This document shows, one piece after another, positions 38,162 through 49,068 of a stretch of DNA of 64,000 nucleotides. The DNA comes from Trichomonas vaginalis G3 (Eukaryota > Parabasalia > Trichomonadida > Trichomonadidae). Under the pieces are notes generated by a model, which saw only the letters and a program-made list of their open reading frames with translations, ran no database searches and had not been told where the DNA came from. The stretch is taken from assembly GCF_026262505.1 (NCBI RefSeq), contig NC_067203.1, positions 24,099,411-24,163,410 on the forward strand, in the 5' to 3' direction. Numbering within the stretch: position 1 is the first letter of the stretch; each line of letters opens with the position of its first letter. The position numbers and the translations under genes were made by a program.

Positions 38162-39145
38162 GTTTCAAGTAAAAATAAAATCCTCATTTGAAAAGTTTAC
38201 AAGCTCAAAAAGATTATAAGAATTGGATAAATCCTTTATTTTTGGATTCAAAACTTAACTCAAATAGAAATTGTTATTGAATTTTTTCGTTTTTCATCCA
38301 TTCAGCAATGTTGGGAAAAATATATTTAATGCTGAAAGTGCATCTTTTAATTTTTGAGTATCTATTCAAAAGATGATTTCATTCAATCATTGACTATGAA
38401 ATTTCAGCTTTATCTCAAAATTGAACTTAGAATCCCATAATTCAACTTTACGCGGTACTAATAAACTGTAGGTAATAAAACGATTGCTCTTTGTTCAAGT
38501 TTATTTGAATTTTTCAATATTCAAAAATTAGCAGGCTAAAAATATCGAAAATTGAAAGGATAAGCGGTTAGATTTTAAGGGAATATTAGTATATTTTGTT
38601 TATTTATTTGTAATATTATTGAGATTAGAGAGTGAAGATTTTGTAAAGAATTCAATTTAATTTTACAATGTAATGCCCATAAAAATTCGATCTAATATGA
38701 AAATCATACTATTGCCGGATAATAGATTATATTTAATGCCCTCAAAGGACTCAACGACATTTCAGTTTGTGAAAAGTGAAATTTTTTAAGGTTTTATATT
38801 CATATTATTCTCTTGTACATTTTATGCTCAAATTTTATATTTTTAGTTGATTTTTATGAAAATATGAATTTCCTATCGGTTCAGACAGGCTGTATTTCTT
38901 AAATACAATGATTATAGATGACTTTTGTCAAGTGTGGAAATAAATTATGGATTTTAGGTGTCATGGATTCTACGTTCTTTGAATTTTCTGAGATAGAATG
39001 ATTCATACACAAATATTTATATATACCAAATAAGCTTTATCGCACAAAATCACTGGGATATTTTCAGAAGATTAAGAAATTCTCAATCCTCTGAAAAGTC
39101 ATGATTTATTATTTTAAAAATTTTCTGAAATACTAAACAAAAGAC
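38162..39145. other. Divergent intergenic region between subtype-2 and subtype-1 BspA genes
   Basis: An AT-rich gap of 984 bp, counterpart of 7084-7911. No gene seen. Holds a decayed hairpin near 39061-39098. Confidence 0.6.
39061..39098. repeat. Imperfect hairpin, homolog of the one at 7566-7632
   Basis: TTTTCAGAAGATTAAGA faces TCTCAATCCTCTGAAAA. The right arm equals that of the perfect hairpin at 7602-7617 except for its first base; the left arm has drifted. Ends about 48 bp before the ATG at 39146. Confidence 0.65.
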
Positions 39146-42100
39146 ATGTTAAATCGAGTTATGCTATATTCATTGATAAGTAAAGAAATTGTCTATAATA
39201 TGGAAGCACAGAAATCAATCACAATTGAAAATACTGATGATTTAGAAACAATCTCATCCAGAATTAAGTCCGAAGGCATTACAAAGCTTATTATCGGTAA
39301 TACAATGCAATCTTTGCCAATATTTGAAGGATTAAAAAGTATTAATTCCCTAGAAATTCTCTCAGATCAAATAAATTCTATTCCTAGAGATGCATTTGCA
39401 AACAATCAAAACATACAAACTGTTATATTATCTCAGGGTGTTACGGAAATATCTGAAAATGCATTTTCTAACTCTTCCATTTCTCAAATCAATCTTGATC
39501 ATATAAATTATATTAATAGAAATGCATTTTGCAATTGTATTAATCTTGAATCAGTGAATTTGCAAAGCATTCAATCCCTAGATGATGCATGTTTCTCTAA
39601 TACTTCTTTGATTGAAGTAAATTTACCAAAAAATTTTAAATCACTTCCCTATTATGCATTTTATAATTGTGTCAAACTTACCTCTTTTGTTTCAGATTGT
39701 AGTAGTTTTGGTGATTATGCGTTTGGTTATTGCACATCACTTAAAACATTTGAATATGATTACCGTTCAAATTACTATATGCCCAGTTCAACATTATTAT
39801 CAGTTCCTCTGGAGGAGATTATTGCAAACTCACGAATATTACACAGTTCATCAATTCAACAGTTACCACTTAAAAGATTAATATTATATAGCTATGAAGA
39901 CTACGATTTTAGCCGTTCTCCATTAGATGGAAGTCGACTTTTCCCTGATCTTCAAACAATTGAATACACAAGTGATTCAAATTATATATATCTGAACGAT
40001 TTTAATTTTTCTGAAATAATAATACCAGATGATTTAACTGCCAAACTTTACATTCATATTGCAGGCTTTCCCAATCTTAAGAAGTTACCAAGCAATATCG
40101 GAAACATTTTATATGTTGGTGACCTTCCAGAAATCGAAACTGTTGATCTTTCAATGTGCACAAAAATTGGAAGAAATAGTTTCTTTAACTGTCCGAAACT
40201 GAAAACCATTATTGGTTGGGGAGACCATGAAATGTTTGTTGAGCAAAGCTGTTTTGAACTATGTCCATTGATTGATATAAACATCTGGAATGACAATTTG
40301 AAGTTTCCAGAAATATCAACATTTTCAGATAAGCATTCTCCTTTAGAACATACGTCCATTACTGAATTAACAATTAATGCAGCAAGAATTCCAAAATTTA
40401 CAGCATGTAAATACTTAAGAAAAGTCACATTCTTAGAAGATTCAAAAATTGAAGGTATAAATTCTCATGCATTCTACAAGTGTGAAAGTTTAACAGAAGT
40501 AACTTTATGTAGTTCAATTAAGGTAATAAATGATTATGCATTCTCCCAAACAAATTTAACATATATAAACTTAGAAAAAGTAGATAGTATCGGTATGAAA
40601 ACATTTTATAAATCAAAAATCAAAGAACTCATAATTAATTCAAATATTTATGAGAGAAGGGACGAATTCTGGAGACCAATAGATGACATTTACTTAGTCT
40701 ATGATGGATTTATTTACTGCCATGTACCATATTGCGAGAAGGTAACAATTACACAGAAAGTCACTAAATTTAATCCTTCATATTATAATAATCCAAATTT
40801 GAAAGAATTTGTAATTGTTAATAATGATAATTTCGTATCAATTGACAAAGTCATCTACACTTCAAATCGAGAAACACTATATGCATATCCTGCAGGATTG
40901 GAAGCCAAAGAATTTACTATCCCTGATTATGTGAAATTCATTAATTATTATGCATTTGCTTTTACAAATAATTTGGAGAAAATCATAGTCGATTCAAATG
41001 TCAAATTGACACCAGGTATGTTTTCATATTGCACAAGTGTTAAAACCATAGTAATTAATAACAAAACGAATATTTTCCCAGATGGTTGTTTTGCATTCTG
41101 CACTAATTTAACATCAATCAAGCTTCCTGATAATGTTATTATTAATACATTGGGTTCACATTGTTTCCACGGGTGCGCCAGTTTTCAAAGACTTGATTTC
41201 AATAATCAACTACGTATTGTTAATGAAAGTTGTTTCGAAGAATGCAACTCACTTGTTGACGTTGATCTTTCACAGTTACTTATAATTCCTCCATTATGTT
41301 TTAAGAAATGCGGCCAAAGCAGAATTGATTTACATTTAGGAGATAATCTGAAATTGATTAGCATGGAAGCATTTATGTGTTCAAAAATTGTTGAATTCAA
41401 TTGTCCTCCGAACTTGAAGATCATAGATGATTATGCTTTTGCAAACTGTACTTCACTTACAAGCTTTATTTTCAATGACAAAATTATGAAAATATGTGAT
41501 TGTACATTTGAAAATGTCGGTCTTTCTGAAATTTTAATTCCGAATTCACTGAGACATATTAATAGAACAAGTTTCAAAAATTCATATAATATAAACTTTA
41601 AATTCAGTGAAGGGGGACATCCAGTATATTACATTGAAAACAACTGCTTTATGAACAAAACAGGAGGATTGATGTTTTTCTTAAGCGAAAAAGGAAGTTT
41701 ATATGAAATACTGGAAACTGTCAAAGCAATTAGTGCTGATACACTTATAAATTCAAAATATTATAGAATTGTTGTAAATTCAGATAAATCAGATGGTCGA
41801 TTCTTAAAAATTGATAGATTATTCAACTTATGTATAACCACAGCATCATATGCTCCAGGAACAAAGGAGGATTGTTCCATGGATATTAGCGATGTTAATA
41901 ATGTTGATAGATATGCGAAGGAAGGAGAGTATGAACCAACTTATAAATTGGATAATCGTTTATATCTTGGACCGACATTCTTGCATATTTATGAGCAAAT
42001 TACAGATGCAACTACTTATGAAAATGTCAATCAATCTCTTCCATTCTTGGAAGTCAATGGATTTAATTCTACAATTCATATTGTTCTCTTGGCCTTTGTT

Positions 42101-42163
42101 TCTATCTTATCGGTCATTATTATTATTCTTTCGGTAATTGCTTTGAAATTTATTCATGAATAA
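39146..42163 (+). CDS. BspA-like leucine-rich-repeat surface protein, subtype 1, complete
   Basis: 1,005 residues and the only full, open family member here. Starts MLNRVMLYSLISKEI without a clear cleavable signal peptide, a common feature of this family. About 30 degenerate TpLRR repeats (AFxNCxxLxxVxLxxIxxI) fill residues 40-930. A membrane segment lies at about residues 971-996 (STIHIVLLAFVSILSVIIII) and the tail is ALKFIHE. Predicted type I surface protein. Stop TAA followed by AAA, consistent with a trichomonad 3' end. Head-to-head with the interrupted subtype-2 gene ending at 38161. Function unknown; surface adhesion is the usual family hypothesis. Confidence 0.92.
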   Translation: MLNRVMLYSLISKEIVYNMEAQKSITIENTDDLETISSRIKSEGITKLIIGNTMQSLPIFEGLKSINSLEILSDQINSIPRDAFANNQNIQTVILSQGVTEISENAFSNSSISQINLDHINYINRNAFCNCINLESVNLQSIQSLDDACFSNTSLIEVNLPKNFKSLPYYAFYNCVKLTSFVSDCSSFGDYAFGYCTSLKTFEYDYRSNYYMPSSTLLSVPLEEIIANSRILHSSSIQQLPLKRLILYSYEDYDFSRSPLDGSRLFPDLQTIEYTSDSNYIYLNDFNFSEIIIPDDLTAKLYIHIAGFPNLKKLPSNIGNILYVGDLPEIETVDLSMCTKIGRNSFFNCPKLKTIIGWGDHEMFVEQSCFELCPLIDINIWNDNLKFPEISTFSDKHSPLEHTSITELTINAARIPKFTACKYLRKVTFLEDSKIEGINSHAFYKCESLTEVTLCSSIKVINDYAFSQTNLTYINLEKVDSIGMKTFYKSKIKELIINSNIYERRDEFWRPIDDIYLVYDGFIYCHVPYCEKVTITQKVTKFNPSYYNNPNLKEFVIVNNDNFVSIDKVIYTSNRETLYAYPAGLEAKEFTIPDYVKFINYYAFAFTNNLEKIIVDSNVKLTPGMFSYCTSVKTIVINNKTNIFPDGCFAFCTNLTSIKLPDNVIINTLGSHCFHGCASFQRLDFNNQLRIVNESCFEECNSLVDVDLSQLLIIPPLCFKKCGQSRIDLHLGDNLKLISMEAFMCSKIVEFNCPPNLKIIDDYAFANCTSLTSFIFNDKIMKICDCTFENVGLSEILIPNSLRHINRTSFKNSYNINFKFSEGGHPVYYIENNCFMNKTGGLMFFLSEKGSLYEILETVKAISADTLINSKYYRIVVNSDKSDGRFLKIDRLFNLCITTASYAPGTKEDCSMDISDVNNVDRYAKEGEYEPTYKLDNRLYLGPTFLHIYEQITDATTYENVNQSLPFLEVNGFNSTIHIVLLAFVSILSVIIIILSVIALKFIHE

Positions 42164-42699
42164 AAAAATTAATATTCTATAGATTTGGTTATTTACAAAA
42201 AATGATCACAGCATGACAAATAATGGATAATTCATTTAAAGCTCTCGTTTATAGATATATTAATATAAATTCATATGGATGCATATATCTGAAGGATATT
42301 TCACCTCAAACATCTTATATTCCGAGATAGATCCACATAAATTATCCCATAAATTGAGAAATCGCTCAAAATTAGAAAAGTGACATTGATCTTTCAAAAA
42401 TTATTTAGAACAACACATCAATAATTATTTAAATTTCTATACAATATTATTTGAAATTGATCGACTTTAATGTCAGATCAAAAATATTGGGATCACAATG
42501 GAGATGCGGAAAATATAAGTGATAAACGCATTACTTGGATCCAATAACCAGACATTATATTTACGATACCGTTCGCAAAAATTTTATACGACCCAAGTTA
42601 CCAAATATGAACGAAATTTTGTTATAGAAAAATAGTCAGAAAAATTTCTCAAAAAATTGCTACTTCGTTGGAAAAAAAAACAATTAAATTAATATTGTC
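42164..42699. other. AT-rich intergenic region
   Basis: Between tandem plus-strand genes. No frame, RNA or repeat noticed. Confidence 0.5.
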
Positions 42700-43917
42700 A
42701 TGGGAAATGATGATGTTATAGCAAAAGTCACTTCATTCCTCAACACCTTTAGAGTGAGAAGTCAAAGTGAAATTGTTAATAAGTCGGTTCTGAATGCATT
42801 GGCTACGAATCACATCAAAAATCCAACTGAATTCAATATCGACGAGACTAAGAATTCCATTCGTAAATGGTTTCGAAATAATATTCAATATAAAGAACCA
42901 TTTGTTTGGATTAAGTCAGGAGAATCCGAAAAATTCAATTTAACTGATTTTTGCAGATTCATAAGAAATGATAAAGAAGTTGTTGGTTTACTAGATTGTA
43001 AATATTCTCATTTTGGAATCACTTTATCAAAAAAGCAAAATCATTATATAATAATCTTAATTTTAGCAAATATGAATCCAAAGGAGTTTATCAAAACTAC
43101 AATTATTCAAACATATATTAATTCAATTGATAAATTAAGAAAATTATCTAATTGTCCAAAGATTGAATGGTCAAAATCATTACAAGATCTTTCCTTGAAA
43201 CAATTAAAAATGAATGTTAAAAATAATAATCTCTCGGCACAAAACGTAGTTGAAATGTCCATCGGAAAGAATGTTGAGAAGTTCAAAACAGGATTCATAC
43301 ATAAAGAAGGAGATTTGCAAGCAGTAAAGAACTACTGTTCTGTATGGGATAATGAAGATCAGTTCAGAAATGATGCTCTTGGAGATTATGATAGCTTTGG
43401 AATCTCATGGGTAACAAATGATAGAGACTTCCATATCTTCTATATTTTCTCAAAAAGAATGGATAAAACTAAACAAATTAAACCAAAAATTGAAGAAAAT
43501 GTACCAAGAATCGATGAAAAAGAACCAGAAGTTAATGAAGAAAATGTACCAACAATTGTCCAGAAACCAATGGAAACTATTGCAAATGATGATAATGCAA
43601 TAGGAATTAGAGAACCTCCTAAGCCAATAAAGATTTCAAGATCAAGAAAATCAATTGACACAACAGCATTCAGATCTGCAGAAAATGATATAAGAGAAAT
43701 GAATAAACCAGCAATCTTAGCTCATCCTCATGAAAATCATACTGATGTTCCTAAAGTAGAAACAAAGAAATTAGCAGCAAATGCTCCAAAAACTCCATTA
43801 AATTCAAGCAGAAGAATAACTCAAAATCATTCACGTCCAACATTACTTACTTCGTCAGGATTGAGATCAAGTCGATCTGTTTCTCATGTTTCAAAGATAA
43901 GTGGTTCAAGACATTAG
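42700..43917 (+). CDS. Hypothetical protein with duplicated CAP-like segment and basic tail
   Basis: 405 residues. Two similar stretches, SHFGITLSKKQNHYIIILILA near residue 110 and DSFGISWVTNDRDFHIFYIFS near residue 235, resemble the final strands of CAP/SCP-type domains, suggesting a duplicated fold; this is a weak pattern match. From about residue 260 the chain is disordered-looking, with ENVPRIDEKEPEVNEENVPT repeats, and ends Ser/Arg-rich (SSGLRSSRSVSHVSKI). No signal peptide. No operon context. Confidence 0.75.
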   Translation: MGNDDVIAKVTSFLNTFRVRSQSEIVNKSVLNALATNHIKNPTEFNIDETKNSIRKWFRNNIQYKEPFVWIKSGESEKFNLTDFCRFIRNDKEVVGLLDCKYSHFGITLSKKQNHYIIILILANMNPKEFIKTTIIQTYINSIDKLRKLSNCPKIEWSKSLQDLSLKQLKMNVKNNNLSAQNVVEMSIGKNVEKFKTGFIHKEGDLQAVKNYCSVWDNEDQFRNDALGDYDSFGISWVTNDRDFHIFYIFSKRMDKTKQIKPKIEENVPRIDEKEPEVNEENVPTIVQKPMETIANDDNAIGIREPPKPIKISRSRKSIDTTAFRSAENDIREMNKPAILAHPHENHTDVPKVETKKLAANAPKTPLNSSRRITQNHSRPTLLTSSGLRSSRSVSHVSKISGSRH

Positions 43918-44189
43918 TTATTAGAAAGAAATATGCGGCGGGAAAGAAATTTTTCTATTATTAAATAGAAAGTTAAAAAGACATATTTGCTTATTCAAAA
44001 TATGATTGAATAAAGCTTTGTTTAATTTATTAAATTTTATTATTTAAGTTGATGAGATAATTTCATATCATAAAACGAATGAAAATATATTTTGGAGATG
44101 ATAATAGGCACTTTATCAACGAACTATGAGAATTGAAGATCTGACGACTTCTTCAATATCCAATCGATCAAGAAATAAACAATTTTTGG

Positions 44190-45049
44190 ATTATTTCAAA
44201 TTATTAAGCAAACAATGGATTTTTAAAGAATTTTCACGTGTTGTAAAATGAAATGCGGTATCACCATCTTTATTTTTTTCATTGACATCCACACCATGCA
44301 AAATAAGAACTTTTGCAGTTTCTATACTATTATTCCATGCTGCATAATGAAGTGCGGTTTCTTCATCTCTATTTTTTCATTGATAAGGGATAGAATATTA
44401 AAAAATCTGTGAATTAGCATAGCATTTGCTTACATCCTTAATTTGATCGAAATAAGCTAAAAAGGATTCAAAATTATTGTAAAGTCCACAAATTTTCAAA
44501 TCGATCTCTATATTGTATTCATTCATTACGAATGTATCAAAATCAATGTTGTGTGAAATAATTGCATATTCCATGCATTTTCCATTTGGTTTCTGATATT
44601 ACAAGCATTTACTCATAATCTCTTTGTTTCTTCCTAGAAATGAAAATTCTAGATATTATGAGATATTTCTGAGCTGAATTTTGTTCATAATAACTTGAAA
44701 TAATCAACTGCTCCATGGAAACAGACATATTCTTTCTTAGTATATGGATATAAATCGCTTTCAAGTGTTTGATTTTTATCAAATCCATTTCTTTCAGTGA
44801 ATGTGATGAGTCTTTCTTTGGAATTATTCATAATTTCTCTGTTTCTGTTTTCAGCTGATATCATTTATTATATGAATCAATGTAGTATTCATATTTACTT
44901 CGCATTTCACTGTATATGTTTGGATAAATGTCTTGATCCCACCTGAATAATTTTAAAAAATGCCAAATTTGTATTTTACCATATAAAATACCCATTAAAT
45001 TCATTAAAAGAAAAAATACTATGTTAATCATGCGGAAAACAACCACCAC
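44190..45049 (-). pseudogene. Ankyrin-repeat (DUF3447-type) pseudogene
   Basis: On the minus strand, family words appear in changing frames: ESDLYPYTKKEY and CFHGAVDYFKLL near 44750, then KCMEYAIISHNIDFDTFVMNEY near 44560, then ankyrin units RDEETALHYAAWNNSIETAK and GVDVNEKNKDGDTAFHF near 44260-44370. Stops and shifts break every frame, and repeats after the second are lost. The upstream part (44861-45049) has a 62-codon frame that may be the decayed N-terminus. Same family as 51462-53215. Confidence 0.75.
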
Positions 45050-45436
45050 AAAAATTTTGGAAATAAATTATGAAATTTAACAGTGTAAAGGTCGATGGCA
45101 ATAGAATTTTAATCAAGATACCTGTATTATTCAAGATTTTTTGCCAATCATACTGAATCGATTGATTCTTTGAATATAGATAAAGGGATATATTTAATTA
45201 ATAGATTTTTTTTTATTTTCTAAAAGGTGCTTTTGATAAGACAAGCATATCATGTTTCTTTCTGTTAGTCAATAATTGCAAATCTTAAATTCTTCAAAAA
45301 TTTTGGATGCAATGAATTTTATTTGTGCACGACTATGTATCATAAGATATAAATGCACTTCTAACATTAGATTTCCGAATAAAATCCAGATATTCTGAAA
45401 TTTTTGTGAATAATTTTGTCTTATAAGGTTTGTTAA
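45050..45436. other. AT-rich intergenic region
   Basis: No gene or repeat noticed. Confidence 0.5.
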
Positions 45437-46021
45437 CTAAACAAATTTGTGATTTTTATCATTCTCGTTCAATGGCGTTTCATCTTCTGCAAAATCACTT
45501 CTTCTTCTCTTATATTTTCTAAGATAGAGTTTTCTTAAATATGGATATCCGATTAACCCTAACACAACTAATATAACAATCATAACTGCCTTTTGATATG
45601 TATAATCTTTGTGATAAATTATATATCCGGCATTAATCCAATGAAATTTATCTCTTGATGCATCAACAGTTACATTTCTTGGTTCGTGCTCGGGTGACCA
45701 ACATGAAAACAATCCATTTCGTTCATGATGAGTTTTCACTATTAATTTATCAAATCTAATATATATTGGACCTTTTTCCTCTGGATCAAACTGAACAGCA
45801 ATCTGAAAACCACCATCAGATGGTCCTTCATGTGGTCTCATAAATTGAACATAAAATTCAACATTCTCTTTAGTAATATTATGAGATTCAGTTGTCTCAT
45901 TACTATCACTATCAGGAATGGGTGTCACTGTTTCATCTTTCCTTGAATATGTTGAAGATAAAATAAAAAACAAAAACATTGAAATGAAAATAATCGTTGG
46001 AAATTTCCCAAAAGAGATCAA
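45437..46021 (-). CDS. Small type I membrane protein
   Basis: 194 residues. N-terminal hydrophobic segment (PTIIFISMFLFFILSST) fits a signal peptide; an extracellular part of about 110 residues with an NxT site (RNVTVD) and beta-like sequence (GGFQIAVQFDPEEKGPIYIR); a membrane segment near residues 143-163 (AVMIVILVVLGLIGYPYL); and a basic, then acidic cytoplasmic tail. No named domain. Likely cell surface or endomembrane. Confidence 0.75.
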   Translation of the reverse strand: MISFGKFPTIIFISMFLFFILSSTYSRKDETVTPIPDSDSNETTESHNITKENVEFYVQFMRPHEGPSDGGFQIAVQFDPEEKGPIYIRFDKLIVKTHHERNGLFSCWSPEHEPRNVTVDASRDKFHWINAGYIIYHKDYTYQKAVMIVILVVLGLIGYPYLRKLYLRKYKRRRSDFAEDETPLNENDKNHKFV

Positions 46022-46246
46022 AAATTATCTGTTTCAGTAGTCAATTTGTTATATTTGCGTATGTATGAGCATTGCTATCACAAATGTATTCACTATATGA
46101 ATGCAAAGCTCCTGATACTCTAACATTTAATGAACTAATTTAGCGTGCCAAGATAATTGAGAAAATATTTAAATCAAATGACAGCTATGAATAAAAATGT
46201 CTTATTTGATGAAACAAACAATGCATGTTTAAAAAAAATAAAAATA

Positions 46247-47380
46247 TTACATAATAATTGATTCTCCATTTGGTTTTACAAGCTTGCATGGACAACCTGG
46301 GAACTGTATATATTTATCTCCATTTGGAAGATGCTTTTCCTTTTGCCCATTTGGAAATTCGTAGAAAACTGAGCCGTCTGCGAGATTTAACTCAATTGTA
46401 TTCTTATCTTTATATTTATATCCAATTGTTCCATCTGGGAATTGTTGTGAAATGTCTCCATTTGGATAATAAATGAATATACAATCGTTTTTCACAATTT
46501 TCAGCGAATTGTTAGTAAATAATATTCCATTTGTTCCATCATCGAACTGAATAGCCTTCTTTTTATCTTTTCTGACGACTTTTTTGATAATATTTATTGG
46601 TCTTGGTTGAAAATTTAATGGATAATCATCATGATTTAGAGTAAACTGGGATTTCTTTGGTGTGGATGCTGGAGACATATTTATAATGATTCCACCTGTT
46701 GGTTCTGGTAATGAATCAAAAGAATCTTGGTCGACAATTATTGAGTGATTTGATTTGCTATTATTAGCTGGAACTTCTGTAGATACGACTGGATGTACTT
46801 CTTCTATTACGTCATCTGATTCATCTAGCTGAATTTCAACAACAGATGGTATTTTTTGCGGTGAATTTCTTTTTGGAGAGTTTTGCTTCTTAATTGGAGA
46901 TAATTGTTGCTCTTTTAGTGATTGTATTATACTGTTTTGCTCTTCAATCTTCTTCAAAAGTTCTTTCCTTTCTGATTCCCATTCTTGTTTTTCTGTGCTG
47001 AATTTCTTTTGCAAACTCGTATATTTTTCTTGTAAGCTATTGTATTTGTTTGAAAGCTTGCCAAACTGCTCATCAATATCAACGTTCGTGAGTAATTTTT
47101 CACTTTCGAATAATACTTTTTCTTTTGCGAGCTCTTCTCGTTGAATTTTCAAATTTTTATTATCTCGAGCTATTTTTGATGCTGCTTTTTCTAATAATCG
47201 TGTTTTTTGATCAATTGATTTTAATATTTCGGCATATTCTTGCTTAAATTCTTGAGGATTTTCAAAATCAGACGAGGCAGAATCATCACTATTGCTAGAA
47301 TCAGTAAGCGACACTTCCTTAGCAAGTTCTTTTTCTAGTCTAACAAACGAATCTAATTCTTCATCGGACATTTTGAACAA
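46247..47380 (-). CDS. Coiled-coil protein with C-terminal TCP/G-box domain (SAS-4/CPAP-like)
   Basis: 377 residues. Acidic start, coiled coil at about residues 50-165 (KYNSLQEKYTSLQKKF), a linker with Ser/Pro, then a C-terminal run of short beta units rich in NG/DG: YYPNGDISQQFPDGTIGY, DGSVFYEFPNGQ, LPNGDKYIQFPG. That pattern is the T-complex-10/CENP-J C-terminal (TCP, G-box) domain of SAS-4/CPAP, which in centrioles binds STIL/Ana2-type partners. The protein is much shorter than animal CPAP and I see no tubulin-binding motif, so basal-body assembly is a reasonable but unproven role. Confidence 0.75.
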   Translation of the reverse strand: MFKMSDEELDSFVRLEKELAKEVSLTDSSNSDDSASSDFENPQEFKQEYAEILKSIDQKTRLLEKAASKIARDNKNLKIQREELAKEKVLFESEKLLTNVDIDEQFGKLSNKYNSLQEKYTSLQKKFSTEKQEWESERKELLKKIEEQNSIIQSLKEQQLSPIKKQNSPKRNSPQKIPSVVEIQLDESDDVIEEVHPVVSTEVPANNSKSNHSIIVDQDSFDSLPEPTGGIIINMSPASTPKKSQFTLNHDDYPLNFQPRPINIIKKVVRKDKKKAIQFDDGTNGILFTNNSLKIVKNDCIFIYYPNGDISQQFPDGTIGYKYKDKNTIELNLADGSVFYEFPNGQKEKHLPNGDKYIQFPGCPCKLVKPNGESIIM

Positions 47381-47737
47381 AGAACGTCATTAGACCAATA
47401 GTATTGCTGAATTATATTGGCTGTGTGGGTTGTTTTGATTCAAGGAGTAAAAAAAATTATAAAATTCTAGATTTTATGAAACAACTCACTGTATTGAATA
47501 ACGAAGCATGAAATTTGCTTACCCATCAATTTTTCAAGATAAACTAGTGAAAATATGGTCAGAAAAATTGTAACACGAGTGTTGAAAAAATTGAATATTT
47601 ATTGAATGAATACAAAAAAGGCTATTCTAATTCTACCGTAAATATCTTTTTAATATTCAATTACGATAAAACCATTTGATTCAACCTCTCAAAAATTTTG
47701 TTGATCATCATTCAAATTTGAGAGAATTCAAATCATC

Positions 47738-47745
47738 TCATTTTT
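47738..47745 (+). promoter_or_regulatory. Trichomonad initiator (Inr) of the aldo/keto reductase gene
   Basis: TCATTTTT fits the parabasalid Inr (TCA+1 Y T W Y), with the A at 47740 lying 7 nt before the ATG, the usual distance. Confidence 0.65.
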
Positions 47746-47746
47746 A

Positions 47747-48670
47747 ATGAATCGCATTCCAACAATCGGTCTTGGAACATGGAAGTCACCCAGATCAGAA
47801 GATCTTGTCAATGCAATTGTATATGCCATCAAAGAAGCTGGATACGTCCATATTGATTGTGCAGGAGCTTATGGAAACGAAGATATCGTTGGTCAGGCAT
47901 TAGAGCAATGCTGGAAGGCTGGAATTAAGCGTGAAAACGTTTGGATTACCTCCAAATTATGGAACACTCAGCATAGACCAGATCATGTCGAAGCAACTTG
48001 CCGTAAGACACTTGAAGATCTCAAGCTCGACTACTTGGATTTATACTTAATGCACTACCCGTGTGCTTTCATGGCTACAGAGCCAGGAGGCGATAAATTC
48101 CCTCTCATTGACGGCAAATTGCAGTGGGATGATACTGTTTCCATTATTGATACATGGAAAGAAATGGAAAAGCTTGTTGAAAAGGGACTTGTCAAGAGAA
48201 TTGGCGTTTCCAATTTCACTGTAAACCAACTTGAGAGACTCAAATACTCAGATTGCAAACTTACTCCTTATACAAATCAGATCGAATTCCATCTTTACAT
48301 GCAACAGAGTGCTCTCCGCAACTATTGCCACAAAAATGGAATTCTTATTACAGGTTATTCAACACTTGGCACAGCTGATCTCAAGAAACCAGGTGCTCCA
48401 ATCTTTCTTGAAGATGAAGAACTTGTAAGAATCGCCAAGGAAACTGGAAGAACTGTTAGTGAAGTTGAATTAAGATTTTTGCTCTCGATTGAACCAGGAG
48501 CAGCCTTACTTGCCAAGTTAGTTACGCCAGAAAGAATTTACAAGAACAATCACTTAGATTTCGATCTTACAAAGGATCAAGTAGAGCGCCTTAAGAAGCG
48601 TGAAAGATTCTACAGATATGTCAGTCCTAAGGAAGAAATGGGACGTGATGTTCTCGGTGAAGGATGGTAA
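47747..48670 (+). CDS. Aldo/keto reductase
   Basis: 307 residues, normal family size. Catalytic tetrad is complete: Asp37 and Tyr42 (HIDCAGAYGNE), Lys70 (ITSKLWN) and His103 (LYLMHYPC). Also RIGVSNF and the NQIEFH strand of the barrel. It reduces carbonyls with NAD(P)H as a monomeric TIM barrel, cytosolic (no signal). Specific substrate cannot be told from sequence; polyol/aldose-type and glyoxylate-type reductases share this look. More GC at third positions than the BspA genes, as in well-expressed genes. Clean initiator just upstream. Confidence 0.93.
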   Translation: MNRIPTIGLGTWKSPRSEDLVNAIVYAIKEAGYVHIDCAGAYGNEDIVGQALEQCWKAGIKRENVWITSKLWNTQHRPDHVEATCRKTLEDLKLDYLDLYLMHYPCAFMATEPGGDKFPLIDGKLQWDDTVSIIDTWKEMEKLVEKGLVKRIGVSNFTVNQLERLKYSDCKLTPYTNQIEFHLYMQQSALRNYCHKNGILITGYSTLGTADLKKPGAPIFLEDEELVRIAKETGRTVSEVELRFLLSIEPGAALLAKLVTPERIYKNNHLDFDLTKDQVERLKKRERFYRYVSPKEEMGRDVLGEGW

Positions 48671-49068
48671 TCATGATCAAATATCCATAGTATATAAAAA
48701 ATTTCTCTTAATTAATTTTTCGATCATTTTAATAATTTGAAGCGTTTATTTTTCCTGTTTACAAGAAAATATCATCCTAATTTCTTGATATTAATTCTTC
48801 AATAAAAAATTTTTGATTTGATTGCTTTAATTTGATATTGTTAATCTTAAATATGGTTTTGAATTTCCTTTTTTTACATATTGTTTGTGATAATATTAGT
48901 AATAAGCATGATATAATTTTTATGAAAAAATATTATATGAGTAATGAAACGATTTAAGAGTTTGTTTGATATTGATGACTTATGTATATTTGATATGAAA
49001 TAAGAAATGAATGAAATAATTTTTGTACGTTATTAGTTTTTTTTTAGATACCTAAAAACCGTTATAGA
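48671..49068. other. AT-rich intergenic region
   Basis: 3' flank of the reductase and 5' flank of the DM10 gene; nothing else recognised. Confidence 0.5.

Noticed and set aside
44861-45049. Stand-alone 62-codon gene
   Set aside because: Position and orientation make it the decayed N-terminal part of the ankyrin pseudogene.
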